Part shown: positions 8,013-17,789 of the stretch, piece after piece | How positions within the stretch are numbered: the stretch's first letter is position 1 | Layout of the letters: every line of letters starts with the position of its first letter | DNA from: Rhodospirillales bacterium | Lineage (GTDB): Bacteria; Pseudomonadota; Alphaproteobacteria; Rhodospirillales; JANQFP01 | Assembly: GCA_028277795.1 (NCBI GenBank) | Contig: JANQFP010000242.1 | Coordinates: 34,405-98,404 of the forward strand | Direction: 5' to 3' | DNA length: 64,000 nucleotides | The notes under the pieces: model-generated | The model's database searches: none | Seen by the model: the letters and a program-made list of their open reading frames with translations, nothing else | Told to the model about the DNA's origin: nothing | Program-made: the position numbers and the translations under genes

Positions 8013-10159
8013 CTCTCCGGTCCGGCTGGGGTATGGCGCGGCTTCGGCCGGGCCACCCACGGGCGGTGTCCGCGCCGGGCGTTGACCGTCTCGACACGCA
8101 CCGTCTCGCCGTCCAGCCACAGCGCGTGGCCGCCCTCGCGCCACAGATCGAAGCGGTCGATGACCGTCGCCGCCGGGCACGGCCTGCGGACCGGGACCCG
8201 GCTGACCACGACATCCGCCAGCCAGCAGTCCTCGATCAGTGCGCCTTCCTGGCCGACCAGGGCGACGACGCGGCCGCCGTGACGGTACAGGCACCCCTGG
8301 GCGTCGCACGCCAGGGGGCCGTCGGGCCAGCGCCCGGTCTCGGGCCACGGCGCGCTCTCCTCCTGGCCGGCCCGGCGCAGCCAGGTCTCGCCGGTGAAGC
8401 GGGCGGTGCGCACCGACGAGACCGCCAGCAGGCCCGAGTCCACCCGCACCGCCATCAGGGCGCCGCGGCCGTCGATCAGGACATGTGGCGGCTCCACCAG
8501 GACCAGGGTGGCCATGCCGCCGGCGATGCCGGCCAGGCCCAGCAGGCGCCACCGCCGGCGCCACAGGCACAGCCACAAGCCGCCGACGGCCGCCGCCACC
8601 AGGCCCCAGGTGGGCATGGCCGGCAGCATGGCCACCGCGCCCGGCCACGACGCCACGGTCTCGGCGATCCGGATCACCGCCTCCACTCCCCAGGCCATGG
8701 GGGTCAGCGCCACGGCCTCCAGATCGAACGGCATGAGCAGGAAGGCCGCCACCGCCCACGGCATGACCCACAGGGCGGTGATCGGCACCGCCACCAGGTT
8801 GGCGGCGAGGCCGTAATCGGCGAAGCGGTTGAAATGGTAGATCACGAACGGCAGGGTGGCGGCCCCGGCGATGAGGGTGGTCAGACCGACGCTACCGACG
8901 TAGAGGGCGATGCGCCGGCCCGGACCCGGCGCCCCGTCCGCCGCCGAACCCCGCCGCGCCGACAGCACCTCGAAGGCGGCGATCAGGGCGACGACGGCGG
9001 CGAACGACATCTGGAAGCTGGGCCCGAGAAGGCTTTCCGGCTGCACCAGCAGGACCACGACGGCGGCCCAGGCCACGGTCCGCATGGACAGTCCGCGGCG
9101 GTCGACCAGCACCGCCACCAGCACCAGGCCGATCATCAGGAAGGCCCGCTGGGTGGGCACCGTGGCCCCCGCCATGAGGGCGTAGGCCAGGGCCCCGACG
9201 ATGGCGGCGGCGGCGGCCCATTTCTTGATGGGATGGCGCAGGGCCAGCCGCGGCACCAGGGCCAGGGCGGCGCGCACGCCGACGAACAGGATGCCGGCGA
9301 CGAGGCCGATATGGAGCCCGGAGATGGCCAGCAGGTGGGCCAGGCCGGCGTCGCGGATGGCGTCCATCACGGCGGGCGCGATGGCGCCCCGCTCGCCGGT
9401 CATCAGCGCCGCCATGACCGGCCCGCTCCGTTGGTCGGTGTGCGCCAGCACCCGATCGACCACGGCGCGGCGCAGCCGGGCGATGGCGATGGCGGCAGAG
9501 AACCCGCCGCCTTCGGAGGCGGTGGCCACGACCGTCGCGGCGCCGTAGCCGAAGCCCACGGCCCCCAGCCGCTCGAAATAGGCGCGGCGCTGGAAATCGA
9601 AGGCACCCGGCGCCGCCGGGGCCGGCGGTGGGCTGAGGGATGCGCGCACCCGGATCCAGTCGCCCGGATCGATGGCCGGCTGGGATCCGGTGAGGCGCAG
9701 GCGGGCCCGCTCCGGCGTCCGCGCCGCCGCCACCCTGGAGATGCGCAGGCGGTCCAGGGTCACGCGGACGGCCTTGGGGCGGGTCTCCACGGCCACCACC
9801 CGGCCGACCACGCTGGCCGCGCCCAGGGGCTCGGACAGGACGGGTGCCGCCACCGTGCTGGCCCGCCATTGCGCCCCGGCGAACCCGGCACCCAGCAGGA
9901 CGACGCCAGAGGCCACCAGCAGGGCCGTCGTCCACGGGCCGCGGTCGCCGGCAGCGGCACGCCCCGCAGCCACGGCGGCGGCGCCGGACAGGGCCACGAT
10001 AGCCAGCCCCACCCAAAAGGGCGGCTCGACAGGCAACGAGAAATAGAGTCCGATGCCGCACCCCAGCAGGACCGGGGTCCACAGCACCCAGCGGTCCCGT
10101 TCGGCGACCAGCCGCCGGCCCCACCGGTGGACCGCCGCCTCTGGCCGCCGAAACATCAA
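8009..10159 (-). CDS. comEC: ComEC/Rec2-type DNA uptake channel protein
   Basis: A 716-residue polytopic membrane protein of the ComEC family, which carries single-stranded DNA across the inner membrane in competent bacteria. An N-terminal hydrophobic segment precedes an OB-like region (about 100-200). The competence core follows, with LLAISGLHIGLVAGI near residue 275, then several membrane spans. The C-terminal 200 residues align with the metallo-beta-lactamase region but show no HxHxDH motif, as in other alphaproteobacterial members. It is divergent from gltX with a 93-nt gap to the chosen start. Whether this organism is transformable cannot be judged here. Confidence 0.88.
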   Translation of the reverse strand: MMFRRPEAAVHRWGRRLVAERDRWVLWTPVLLGCGIGLYFSLPVEPPFWVGLAIVALSGAAAVAAGRAAAGDRGPWTTALLVASGVVLLGAGFAGAQWRASTVAAPVLSEPLGAASVVGRVVAVETRPKAVRVTLDRLRISRVAAARTPERARLRLTGSQPAIDPGDWIRVRASLSPPPAPAAPGAFDFQRRAYFERLGAVGFGYGAATVVATASEGGGFSAAIAIARLRRAVVDRVLAHTDQRSGPVMAALMTGERGAIAPAVMDAIRDAGLAHLLAISGLHIGLVAGILFVGVRAALALVPRLALRHPIKKWAAAAAIVGALAYALMAGATVPTQRAFLMIGLVLVAVLVDRRGLSMRTVAWAAVVVLLVQPESLLGPSFQMSFAAVVALIAAFEVLSARRGSAADGAPGPGRRIALYVGSVGLTTLIAGAATLPFVIYHFNRFADYGLAANLVAVPITALWVMPWAVAAFLLMPFDLEAVALTPMAWGVEAVIRIAETVASWPGAVAMLPAMPTWGLVAAAVGGLWLCLWRRRWRLLGLAGIAGGMATLVLVEPPHVLIDGRGALMAVRVDSGLLAVSSVRTARFTGETWLRRAGQEESAPWPETGRWPDGPLACDAQGCLYRHGGRVVALVGQEGALIEDCWLADVVVSRVPVRRPCPAATVIDRFDLWREGGHALWLDGETVRVETVNARRGHRPWVARPKPRHTPAGPES

Positions 10160-10252
10160 CCGACGGCCCCGTTAGGGTTTTGCTGCATGTGCGAACAGAC
10201 TGTGCTAAACCTTCGGGCGTTTTAATGGCCGACCATGATACATCAGGATGCG

Positions 10253-11674
10253 ATGACCGTCGTGACGCGCTTCGCGCCCTCGCCCACCGGCTACCTGCAT
10301 ATCGGCGGCGCCCGCACGGCGCTGTTCAACTGGCTGTACGCGCGCCATCACCAGCGCCACGGCAGCGGCGGGCGGTTTCTCCTGCGTATCGAGGACACGG
10401 ACCGCGCCCGGTCCACGGAGGAGGCGGTCGCGGCCATCGTCGACGGTCTGGCGTGGATGGGGCTCGATTGGGACGGCGAGCCGATCTCCCAGTTCGCCCG
10501 CGCCGGGCGCCACGCGGAGGCCGCCGCGACCCTGCTCGCTGAGGGCAAGGCGTACCGCTGCTACTGCTCGCCGGAAGAGCTCGCCGCCATGCGCGAGCAG
10601 GCCCGCCGCGAGGGCCGCAAGAGGCTCTACGACGGCCGTTGGCGCGACCGCAGCCCCGACGAGACGCCGCCGGGCGTCGACCCGGTGATCCGGTTCAAGG
10701 CGCCGCAGACCGGGGAAACCGTGGTCGATGACCTTGTCCAGGGCACGGTCCAGGTGGCCAACGATCAGCTCGACGACATGATTCTGTTGCGCGCCGACGG
10801 AACACCCACTTACATGCTGGCGGTGGTGGTCGACGACCACGACATGGGCGTCACCCGCGTGATCCGGGGTGACGACCACCTGACCAACACGTTCCGCCAG
10901 CTCCAGCTTTATCATGCCCTGGGATGGACGCCGCCCCGTTTCGCCCACATTCCCTTGATCCACGGCCCCGACGGCGCCCGCCTGTCCAAGCGGCACGGTG
11001 CCCTGGGGGTCGAGGCGTACCGTGATGCCGGTTTCCTGCCCGAGGCCATGCGCAACTACCTGCTGCGCCTGGGCTGGTCCCATGGCGACGACGAGATCAT
11101 CAGCACCGACCAGGCCATCGACTGGTTCGATCTGGGCGGCGTCGGACGGGCGCCGGCACGGTTCGACATGGCCAGACTGACCAGCCTCAACGGCCACTAC
11201 CTGCGCCAGACCGACGATGGGACGCTGGCCGAACTGGTGCTGGCCGAGCTGGTGCGGCGGCGGTCCGGGCCGCTGCCGCCGGAGGCCGAGGCGCGCGTCG
11301 TTCACGGGCTGCCCGGCCTCAAGGAACGTGCGAAAACCCTATTGGAACTTGCTGAGAAAACGGAATTTTACACCAACGACCGCCCCCTCGAGTTGACCGA
11401 CAAGGCGGCCGGCCTGCTGACTCCCGACGCAAGGGACCGGCTGGGCCGCCTGCGCCGGCGCCTCGACGGGACGGAGGCGTGGACACGCGACGAACTGGAA
11501 ACGGCGGCCCGCAGTTTCGCTGAACAAGAAAACACCAAGCTGGCCAAGATCGCCCAGCCCCTGCGGGCAGCGCTGACGGGAACCGACGTCTCGCCCCCCA
11601 TCTTCGAGGTCATGGAAGTCCTGGGGCGCTCCGAGTCCCTGGGGCGCCTGGACGACGTCCTCGGCGGGCGATGA
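10253..11674 (+). CDS. gltX: Glutamyl-tRNA synthetase
   Basis: A class I synthetase that charges tRNA-Glu (and in many alphaproteobacteria also tRNA-Gln for later amidation). It has the HIGH box in [19 protein letters not shown], the KMSKS box as ARLSKRHG, and a normal C-terminal anticodon-binding region. I place the start at [13 protein letters not shown], the usual family N terminus, with AGGA just upstream; an in-frame ATG at 10235 would add six residues. The product is then 473 residues. It is followed by gltA in the same direction. Confidence 0.95.
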   Translation: MTVVTRFAPSPTGYLHIGGARTALFNWLYARHHQRHGSGGRFLLRIEDTDRARSTEEAVAAIVDGLAWMGLDWDGEPISQFARAGRHAEAAATLLAEGKAYRCYCSPEELAAMREQARREGRKRLYDGRWRDRSPDETPPGVDPVIRFKAPQTGETVVDDLVQGTVQVANDQLDDMILLRADGTPTYMLAVVVDDHDMGVTRVIRGDDHLTNTFRQLQLYHALGWTPPRFAHIPLIHGPDGARLSKRHGALGVEAYRDAGFLPEAMRNYLLRLGWSHGDDEIISTDQAIDWFDLGGVGRAPARFDMARLTSLNGHYLRQTDDGTLAELVLAELVRRRSGPLPPEAEARVVHGLPGLKERAKTLLELAEKTEFYTNDRPLELTDKAAGLLTPDARDRLGRLRRRLDGTEAWTRDELETAARSFAEQENTKLAKIAQPLRAALTGTDVSPPIFEVMEVLGRSESLGRLDDVLGGR

Positions 11675-11747
11675 CGGCAGGACGGTGGCCCACCGGGACG
11701 GCGCACGCCGAAATCCCGGGGAACACCGGCATGGAGGGAAGCAGGCC

Positions 11748-13067
11748 ATGAACGACGACAACAGATCGGGCAGGAACGACACCTACACCCTGACCGACAA
11801 CCGCCACGGACAGCAGGTCGAGCTGCCCGTCGCCGCGGGCACGGACGGCTACCAGGTGATCGACATCCGCGGCCTTTACGACAGGACCGGATTGCTGACG
11901 TACGACCCCGGCTTCACCTCCACCTGCAGCTGTGAATCGGACATCTCGTTCATCGACGGCAAGCAGGGCATCCTCCGGTATCGCGGCTACGACGTCGAGG
12001 ACCTGGTGGCGCGCGCCGACTACATGGACGTCTGCTACCTGCTGCTGTTCGGCGACCTGCCCAATGCCGAGCACAAGCAGATATTCCGCAAGGAAATCAC
12101 CTACCACACCATGCTGCACGAGCAGATCTATTACTTCTTCAGGGGGTTCCGCCGCGATTCCCATCCCATGGCGGTGTTGTGCGGCGTCGTCGGCGCGCTG
12201 TCGGCCTTCTACCACGACGCCCTGGACATCACGAGCCCGGCCCACCGCACCCTCGCGTCCTACCGACTGATCGCCAAGATGCCCACCATCGCGGCCGCGG
12301 CGTACCGGTTCTCCATCGGCCACCCGCCGGTCTACCCTGACAACTCCCTGACCTTCGGCGAGAACGTGCTCCATATGATGTTCTCCGAGCCGACGGAGGA
12401 CTACCACATCGATCCGGCCATGACGAGGGCCCTGGAACGGTTCCTCATCGTCCACGCCGATCACGAGCAGGGCACGTCGACGTCCACCGTGCGCATGACC
12501 GGGTCCAGCGGTGCCAACCCCTTCGCCTGCATCGCGGCCGGGGTCGCCTCGCTGTGGGGTCCCGCCCACGGCGGCGCCAACGAGGCGGGGATGGTGATGC
12601 TCGATCAGATCGGCAGCAAGGACCGCATTCCCGAGTTCCTGGCCCGCGCCAAGGACCCCAACGACCCGTTCCGCCTGATGGGGTTCGGCCATCGGGTGTA
12701 CCAGAGCATCGATCCGCGCTCGCGGATCATGCGCGACACCTGCCACGAGCTGCTGGAAGAGCTGGGGGTGCACGACGATCCCTATCTGGACCTGGCCCTG
12801 GAACTGGAGCGCCGCGCCCTCGAGGACGAGTATTTCGCCGAGAAGAAGCTGTATCCGAACATGAACTTCTATTCGGGGATCATTCTTCGCGCCATGGGCT
12901 TCCCCCGTTCCATGTTCACCGCCCTGTTCGCCGTCGCCCGCACCGTCGGCTGGGTCGCCCACTGGAACGAGATGATCGAGGACCCGACCCGCAAGATCAG
13001 CCGGCCGCGCCAGCTCTACACCGGCGAGAGCAAGCGGCCGGTCAAGCCCGTCCAGGAACGGATCTGA
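11748..13067 (+). CDS. gltA: Citrate synthase (type II), unusual active-site residue
   Basis: A 439-residue hexameric-type citrate synthase that condenses oxaloacetate and acetyl-CoA. The start [11 protein letters not shown] has a good GGAGGGAAG site; the open frame runs 21 codons further upstream. Catalytic histidines are in GPAHGGANE (H274) and FGHRVY (H315). The third catalytic residue, normally Asp in PNVDFYSG, reads Asn here (PNMNFYSG, N373; codon AAC at 12864-12866). The remainder, including [12 protein letters not shown] and SRPRQLYTG, is typical. Family membership is certain; full activity is less so. Confidence 0.93.
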   Translation: MNDDNRSGRNDTYTLTDNRHGQQVELPVAAGTDGYQVIDIRGLYDRTGLLTYDPGFTSTCSCESDISFIDGKQGILRYRGYDVEDLVARADYMDVCYLLLFGDLPNAEHKQIFRKEITYHTMLHEQIYYFFRGFRRDSHPMAVLCGVVGALSAFYHDALDITSPAHRTLASYRLIAKMPTIAAAAYRFSIGHPPVYPDNSLTFGENVLHMMFSEPTEDYHIDPAMTRALERFLIVHADHEQGTSTSTVRMTGSSGANPFACIAAGVASLWGPAHGGANEAGMVMLDQIGSKDRIPEFLARAKDPNDPFRLMGFGHRVYQSIDPRSRIMRDTCHELLEELGVHDDPYLDLALELERRALEDEYFAEKKLYPNMNFYSGIILRAMGFPRSMFTALFAVARTVGWVAHWNEMIEDPTRKISRPRQLYTGESKRPVKPVQERI

Positions 13068-13145
13068 CAACGGCGCGCCTTCGAACCGACTCGCGAAGCG
13101 CAGTCGTGGCGTGCCGGAAAGCCCGCGCGGCGGTACGAGCCCATC

Positions 13146-14075
13146 CTACGGTGTCGGCGGCTGGCCCTCCGCATAGGGCTTGAGGGCCGCCGCGACCACG
13201 TCGTGGACCGGCGTGGGCACGCCGAGCTCTGCCCCCATGCGGCTCACCGTGCCCGACAGCCACGGCAGCTCCAACCGCTTGCCGTGGGTCAGGTCGTACA
13301 GCATGGACGAGCCGACGCTGGCCGGCAGATCGTCCACGGTGGCCATGTGCCGGTCGGCCATGTCGTCGCGCACGGGCACGCCCTTGGCCCGTGCCACAGC
13401 AACCGCCTCGTCGACGGCGGCGCGGAACAGGGCTCGGGTCTCCGGGTCCGAGCGGATGGACCCGACGGGCAGGCGCATGAGCGAGGTCATGCCGCTGAGG
13501 GCGACCAGGAAGGTGAACTTGGACCAGATGAGACCCCGGATGTCGTCGGTCACGACGGCATCGACGCCCGCCCGCTCGCAGGCCTCCAGCAGCGCCTGGA
13601 CCCGCGGGCTGCTGCGGCCGTCCAGCTCGCCGAACACCAGGCGCGCCCGACGTCCCGTATGGAGGATCACGCCCGGTTCCTCGATCACCGACATGATGTA
13701 GGTGGTGCCGCCGAAGACCCGCTCGGCGCCGACCGCCGCGGCCAGGGTCTCCACCGCCGTGACCCCGTTCTGGAAGGACACCACCGAGGTCTCGGGGCCG
13801 AGCAGCGGTGCGCACCCGCGGGCCACGCTTTCGGTGTCGTACAGCTTGACCGCCACCACGACCAGATCGACGGGACCGATGGTCGCCGGATCGTCGGTGG
13901 CCCGGACCGGCTCGAGATGCAGGTCGCCGTTGGGACTCGAGACCCGCAGGCCGGCCGCTTTCATGGCCTCCAGGTGGGCACCGCGAGCGACGAAATGGAC
14001 CTCCTCGCCGGCGGCGGCCCAGCGCGCCCCGTAGTAGCCGCCGACGCCGCCGGTGCCGAATACCGCGATCTTCAT
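13146..14075 (-). CDS. panE: 2-dehydropantoate 2-reductase (ketopantoate reductase) family
   Basis: A 309-residue NADPH-dependent reductase that makes pantoate for coenzyme A. It has the Rossmann motif FGTGGVGGYYGARWAAAG, the string VKLYDTESVA, SFQNGVTAVETLA, and the conserved lysine/asparagine region LIWSKFTFLVALSGM. The start at MKIAVFGTGG is preceded by AGGAGGGCAGGGA; a frame open ten codons upstream is less likely. It follows gloA by 26 nt and converges on gltA. PanE paralogues with other 2-keto acid substrates are common, so the exact role is inferred. Confidence 0.85.
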   Translation of the reverse strand: MKIAVFGTGGVGGYYGARWAAAGEEVHFVARGAHLEAMKAAGLRVSSPNGDLHLEPVRATDDPATIGPVDLVVVAVKLYDTESVARGCAPLLGPETSVVSFQNGVTAVETLAAAVGAERVFGGTTYIMSVIEEPGVILHTGRRARLVFGELDGRSSPRVQALLEACERAGVDAVVTDDIRGLIWSKFTFLVALSGMTSLMRLPVGSIRSDPETRALFRAAVDEAVAVARAKGVPVRDDMADRHMATVDDLPASVGSSMLYDLTHGKRLELPWLSGTVSRMGAELGVPTPVHDVVAAALKPYAEGQPPTP

Positions 14076-14101
14076 TCCCTGCCCTCCTTGTCCCTGCCTG
14101 C

Positions 14102-14512
14102 TCACGCCCGCTCGACGAGCTCGATCTTGTAACCGTCCGGGTCCTCGACGAAGGCGATAACGGTCTTGCCGTGCTTCATGGGGCCGGGGGGACGGGTGAT
14201 GGTGGCGCCCGCCTCCTCCAACTGGCGGCAGGTGCCGTAGATGTCGGGGACACCGATGGCCAGATGGCCGAACCCGGTGCCCAGGTCGTAGGCCTCGTCC
14301 TGGTCCCAGTTGTGGGTCAGCTCGATGACCGTGTTCCCGGCTTCGTCACCGTAGCCCACGAAGGCCAGGGTGAATCGCCCGCCCGGATAGTCGGCCTGCC
14401 GCAACAGCCGCATGCCGAGAAGCCGCGTGTAGAAGTCGAGCGACCGCTCCAGGTCGCGGACCCGGATCATGGTGTGGAGCAGCCTCGGTGTCGCGGTCTT
14501 CGCTGTGCCCAT
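14102..14512 (-). CDS. gloA: Lactoylglutathione lyase (glyoxalase I)
   Basis: GloA isomerises the methylglyoxal-glutathione hemithioacetal to S-lactoylglutathione. The 136-residue protein retains all four metal ligands at the spacing of the E. coli enzyme: H13 (RLLHTMIRV), E64 (NTVIELTHNW), H83 (GFGHLAIGV) and E131 (GYKIELVE). The start has an AGGGAGG ribosome site. Its first 167 nt lie inside the still-open lpxB reading frame, in another frame on the same strand. It is followed 26 nt later by panE. Confidence 0.93.
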   Translation of the reverse strand: MGTAKTATPRLLHTMIRVRDLERSLDFYTRLLGMRLLRQADYPGGRFTLAFVGYGDEAGNTVIELTHNWDQDEAYDLGTGFGHLAIGVPDIYGTCRQLEEAGATITRPPGPMKHGKTVIAFVEDPDGYKIELVERA

Positions 14513-15701
14513 GGCGGGGGCCTCCCTGTTCCTTGTCGTTCTGTCGTCCCATCAGGCCGAGAACCACCTCGGCGGCGCGGCCGCTGGGCGACGTCCCGCC
14601 GCGGCCGAGGGCACGCAGGGCCTCGTCGGCAGCGGATTGCTGGCCGGTCCGGGACGACGGGTCGCTGAGCAGCCGGTCGACCGCGGCGGCGAGCCGGTCG
14701 GGGCGGCAGTTCTCCTGCAGCAACTCCGGGACCGCCTCCCGGTCCAGGATCAGGTTCACAAGGTTGGCGTAGCGGACCCGGATCAGGCGCCGGACCAGCC
14801 AGGCGGTGGCGGCGCCCAGCTTGTAGGCGATGACCGCCGGCGTCCCGGCCATGGCCAGCTCCAGGGCCACCGTTCCCGAGGCGGCCAGGGCCGCATCGGC
14901 GGCGGCGAAGGCGTCGCGCTTCTCGCTCTCGCCGCGGACCACCGTCGCCGGGAGCGGCCACCGGGCGACCGCCGCGGTGACGTGGTCCGCCACCGTGTCC
15001 ACCGTCGGCACCACCACCCGCAGTTCGGTGTGGCGTCGGGCCAGCTCGGCGAGGGTGTCGCCGAACACCGGCAGCAGGCGGTCGGTCTCGCTGCGACGGC
15101 TGCCGGGCAGGACACAGAGGACCGGCGCCGTCTCCGGCACTCCGTGACGGCGGCGGAATGCCTGACCGTCACCACTATCGGCGCCGCCTTCCACCACCGG
15201 ATGGCCGACGAAGGTGCACGGCAGGCCAACGGCCTCGAAATAGGGCGGCTCGAACGGCAACAGGACCAGCAGGTGGTCGAGGAAGCCGGCGATGCGCCGG
15301 GCCCGCCACGGCTTCCAAGCCCACACCGTCGGCGCCACGTAGTGGATCAGCGGGCCGGCGCGCCCCCGCAGCCGCCGTCCGACGCGGAAGCTGAAGCCCG
15401 GGGAATCGATGGTCACCACGGCGTCGGGCCGCAGCCGCACCGCCGCCTCAACCGTCTGCGCGATGCGGCGCAGCAGGCGCGGTAGGTGGGGCAGCACCTC
15501 GGTCAGTCCCATGACGGCGAGATCGGACATGGGAAACAGGCTGTCCAGGCCTTCGGCCGCCATGCCGGGGCCGCCGACGCCGGCGAAGCGAACGGCCGGG
15601 TCGCGCGCCTTGAGGGCGGCCATGAGGCGCGCCCCGAGGACGTCGCCGGACGGCTCGCCGGCGACCAGGAACACCAGCCGGCCGGCGCGGGCGTCGCTCA
15701 C
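14346..15701 (-). CDS. lpxB: Lipid-A-disaccharide synthase, with C-terminal overrun into gloA
   Basis: LpxB joins UDP-2,3-diacylglucosamine and lipid X to form the lipid A disaccharide at the inner membrane. The GTG start (15699-15701) overlaps the lpxI stop. Family strings are FLVAGEPSGDVLGARLM, VVTIDSPGFSFRVGRRLR, YVAPTVWAWKPWRARRI, LLPFEPPYF, VLPGSRRSE, SGTVALELAMAGTPAVIAYK and YANLVNLIL. Normal family length (about 387 residues) is reached near GLMGRQ, but no stop occurs there. The frame continues for about 64 low-complexity residues (451 in all) through the gloA start. Confidence 0.92.
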   Translation of the reverse strand: MSDARAGRLVFLVAGEPSGDVLGARLMAALKARDPAVRFAGVGGPGMAAEGLDSLFPMSDLAVMGLTEVLPHLPRLLRRIAQTVEAAVRLRPDAVVTIDSPGFSFRVGRRLRGRAGPLIHYVAPTVWAWKPWRARRIAGFLDHLLVLLPFEPPYFEAVGLPCTFVGHPVVEGGADSGDGQAFRRRHGVPETAPVLCVLPGSRRSETDRLLPVFGDTLAELARRHTELRVVVPTVDTVADHVTAAVARWPLPATVVRGESEKRDAFAAADAALAASGTVALELAMAGTPAVIAYKLGAATAWLVRRLIRVRYANLVNLILDREAVPELLQENCRPDRLAAAVDRLLSDPSSRTGQQSAADEALRALGRGGTSPSGRAAEVVLGLMGRQNDKEQGGPRHGHSEDRDTEAAPHHDPGPRPGAVARLLHAASRHAAVAAGRLSGRAIHPGLRGLR

Positions 15702-16528
15702 CCGCCCTCCGGCACCGGAACACCCATGACGAACAGCCCGGCCGCGTCGGCGGCACGGACCACCGCCGGGGCGTCGACGATCAGGGCGCCGCCCGCCTCC
15801 ACCGCGATTCCCCGCAGGCCCGCGTCGGCCGCCGCCGACACCGTGCCGACGCCGATGGTGGGGAGGTCGGCCCGGTCTTCCTGTCCCGGTTTGCGCACCT
15901 TGACCAGAACGCCACCGGGGCCGTCGCGGCGCAGGTCGCCGGCCCGGGCCAGCATGGCGTCGGTGCCCTCGATGGCCTCCACGGCGAGGACCAGCCCCTG
16001 CTGGACCACCGCCCCCTGCCCCACGTCCAGGGCTCCGATGCCGCGGGCCACCTGGATGCCCCGCTCCACGTCGGCGATGGCGTCGCTGTCGGGCTGCACG
16101 GCGCCGAGCACGCCGACTTCGGCCGTCGCTCCGGGGAGCAGCGAGTCCACCCCGACCACGCGAAACCCCTCGCGCTCCTCCAGCTCCTTGATGAGGGCCG
16201 ACAGCAGCCCGTCGTCGCCCAGGCCACCCGCCCCGGCCCGGGCCAGGAAGCGGGCCGTCCACAGGTCGGGCTTGAGCTCCGACAGGGACGGGCGGCGGAT
16301 GTCGCCGGCCATGACCAGCTCCTCCACGCCTTCGCGACGGAAGGTCTTCACCGCCTTGCCGGCCGCGCTCAGCGGCAGCCAGGTGTGGGGCACGTCGGCC
16401 ACGGTCGTGGCCGGCGTCTGGTCCTCGATGGCGATCACGTGGAAGGGCCGTCCGGTTTCGCGACACGCCTGGATGATGCGCACCGGCAGGTCGCCGGCAC
16501 CGGCCACGATGCCGAGCTTAGGCGGCAT
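15698..16528 (-). CDS. lpxI: UDP-2,3-diacylglucosamine diphosphatase LpxI (DUF1009)
   Basis: LpxI hydrolyses UDP-2,3-diacylglucosamine to lipid X and UMP, replacing LpxH in alphaproteobacteria. The 276-residue protein begins KLGIVAGAGDLPVRII and contains VMAGDIRRPSLSELKPD, DDGLLSALIKELE, GVLGAVQPDSDAIADVERG, QGLVLAVEAIEGTDAML, and LPTIGVGTV near the C terminus, all typical of the family. It overlaps the lpxA 3' end by 11 nt and the lpxB start by 4 nt, which fits its lipid A role. Confidence 0.94.
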   Translation of the reverse strand: MPPKLGIVAGAGDLPVRIIQACRETGRPFHVIAIEDQTPATTVADVPHTWLPLSAAGKAVKTFRREGVEELVMAGDIRRPSLSELKPDLWTARFLARAGAGGLGDDGLLSALIKELEEREGFRVVGVDSLLPGATAEVGVLGAVQPDSDAIADVERGIQVARGIGALDVGQGAVVQQGLVLAVEAIEGTDAMLARAGDLRRDGPGGVLVKVRKPGQEDRADLPTIGVGTVSAAADAGLRGIAVEAGGALIVDAPAVVRAADAAGLFVMGVPVPEGG

Positions 16529-17318
16529 CTTCCAGGCCGGGCTGGCAGATGGCGCGGGAGGAGTCGCGGCGGATGAAATCGACGATCTCCATCACCGGCT
16601 CGTAGTCGGAGAACAGCTCCGCCACGTCCTCCAGCCGCTCCGCCATGGTGCCCTCCTGGGCGAACAGCAATCGATAGGCGTTGCGCAGGGCATGAATGGT
16701 CTCCCGCGAGAACCCGCGCCGCTTGAGGCCGACGATGTTGAGGCCCTGCAGGCGGGCCCGGTTGCCCATCACCGAGCCGTAGGGGATGACGTCGTGCTCG
16801 ACGCCGGTCATGCCGCCGACCATGGCGTGGCGGCCGATGCGCGTGAACTGGTGGGATGCCGACAACCCTCCCAGGATGGCCCAGTCGTCGATGGTCACGT
16901 GGCCGGCCAGGGTGGCGTTGTTGACCAGGATCACATGGTCGCCGATCTGGCAGTCGTGGGCCACGTGGGCGCCGACCATGAATAGGCAGTTGTTGCCGAC
17001 GCGTGTCACCATGCCGCCGCCTTCGGTCCCCGGGTTCATGGTCACGTGCTCGCGGATCACGGTATTGGCCCCGATCTCCAGGCGCGACGGCTCGCCGCGG
17101 TACTTGAGGTCCTGCGGCTCCAGGCCGATGCACGCGAAGGGGTAGATCTTGGCGTTGGCGCCGACGGTCGTCCGCCCGCCCACCACGACGTGGGGCCCGA
17201 CCGCCACGCCGTCCCCCAAGGTCACCTCGGGTCCGATGATCGAATAGGCCCCGACCGTGGCCTTCTCGCCGATCGCGGCGCCGTCCTCGATGACGGCGGT
17301 GGGATGGATATGGGTCAT
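16518..17318 (-). CDS. lpxA: UDP-N-acetylglucosamine acyltransferase
   Basis: LpxA starts lipid A synthesis by moving a 3-hydroxyacyl chain from ACP to UDP-GlcNAc. The 266-residue protein opens HIHPTAVIEDGAAIGE and is built of hexapeptide repeats (left-handed beta helix) to about residue 190. It contains the catalytic-histidine region VGAHVAHDCQIG and NNATLAGHV, then GLNIVGLKRRGFS and a C-terminal helical tail. It abuts fabZ directly and overlaps lpxI. Confidence 0.97.
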   Translation of the reverse strand: MTHIHPTAVIEDGAAIGEKATVGAYSIIGPEVTLGDGVAVGPHVVVGGRTTVGANAKIYPFACIGLEPQDLKYRGEPSRLEIGANTVIREHVTMNPGTEGGGMVTRVGNNCLFMVGAHVAHDCQIGDHVILVNNATLAGHVTIDDWAILGGLSASHQFTRIGRHAMVGGMTGVEHDVIPYGSVMGNRARLQGLNIVGLKRRGFSRETIHALRNAYRLLFAQEGTMAERLEDVAELFSDYEPVMEIVDFIRRDSSRAICQPGLEDAA

Positions 17319-17786
17319 CTACTCGTCCACGATCATGGCGGCGTAGGTGGCCTCCGCCATCAGGGTGTCGCCCACGCGCGCCTCCCCCTTGAACTTCCAG
17401 ACGTTGCCCCGGCTCTGCTGCTTGCGCACGTGGATGTGTACCGTGTCCCCGGGCACCACCGGTTTGCGGAAGCGGGCGTTGTCGATGGACATGAAGTAGA
17501 CCAGGCTGCCCTCCCGGTCGATGCCCAGGGTCTCGACCACGAGGACCGCCGCCGTCTGCGCCATGGCCTCGATGAGCAGCACGCCTGGCATGATCGGCTG
17601 CGCCGGGAAGTGGCCCTGGAAGAACGGCTCGTCGATGGTGACGTTCTTGATGCCGACGGCGCTGACCCCTGCGACGACCTCGGTGACCCGGTCGATCATC
17701 AGGAACGGGTAGCGGTGCGGGATCATGTCCATGATCCGGCCGATGTCGATGGTCGCGCCGCCCGCCGCCGGGTCTTCCGTGTCCAT
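17319..17786 (-). CDS. fabZ: 3-hydroxyacyl-ACP dehydratase FabZ
   Basis: FabZ dehydrates beta-hydroxyacyl-ACP in fatty acid synthesis and competes with LpxA/LpxD for the same substrate, which explains its place between them. The 155-residue hot-dog protein has [14 protein letters not shown] (catalytic His), [23 protein letters not shown] (catalytic Glu), and [17 protein letters not shown]. Its ATG is 3 nt after the lpxD stop. Confidence 0.97.
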   Translation of the reverse strand: MDTEDPAAGGATIDIGRIMDMIPHRYPFLMIDRVTEVVAGVSAVGIKNVTIDEPFFQGHFPAQPIMPGVLLIEAMAQTAAVLVVETLGIDREGSLVYFMSIDNARFRKPVVPGDTVHIHVRKQQSRGNVWKFKGEARVGDTLMAEATYAAMIVDE

Positions 17787-17789
17787 CCG

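Noticed and set aside
10160..10234. Possible SOS box between comEC and gltX around GCGAACAGAC
   Set aside because: The second half-site is missing after 7 nt, so the LexA pattern is not met.
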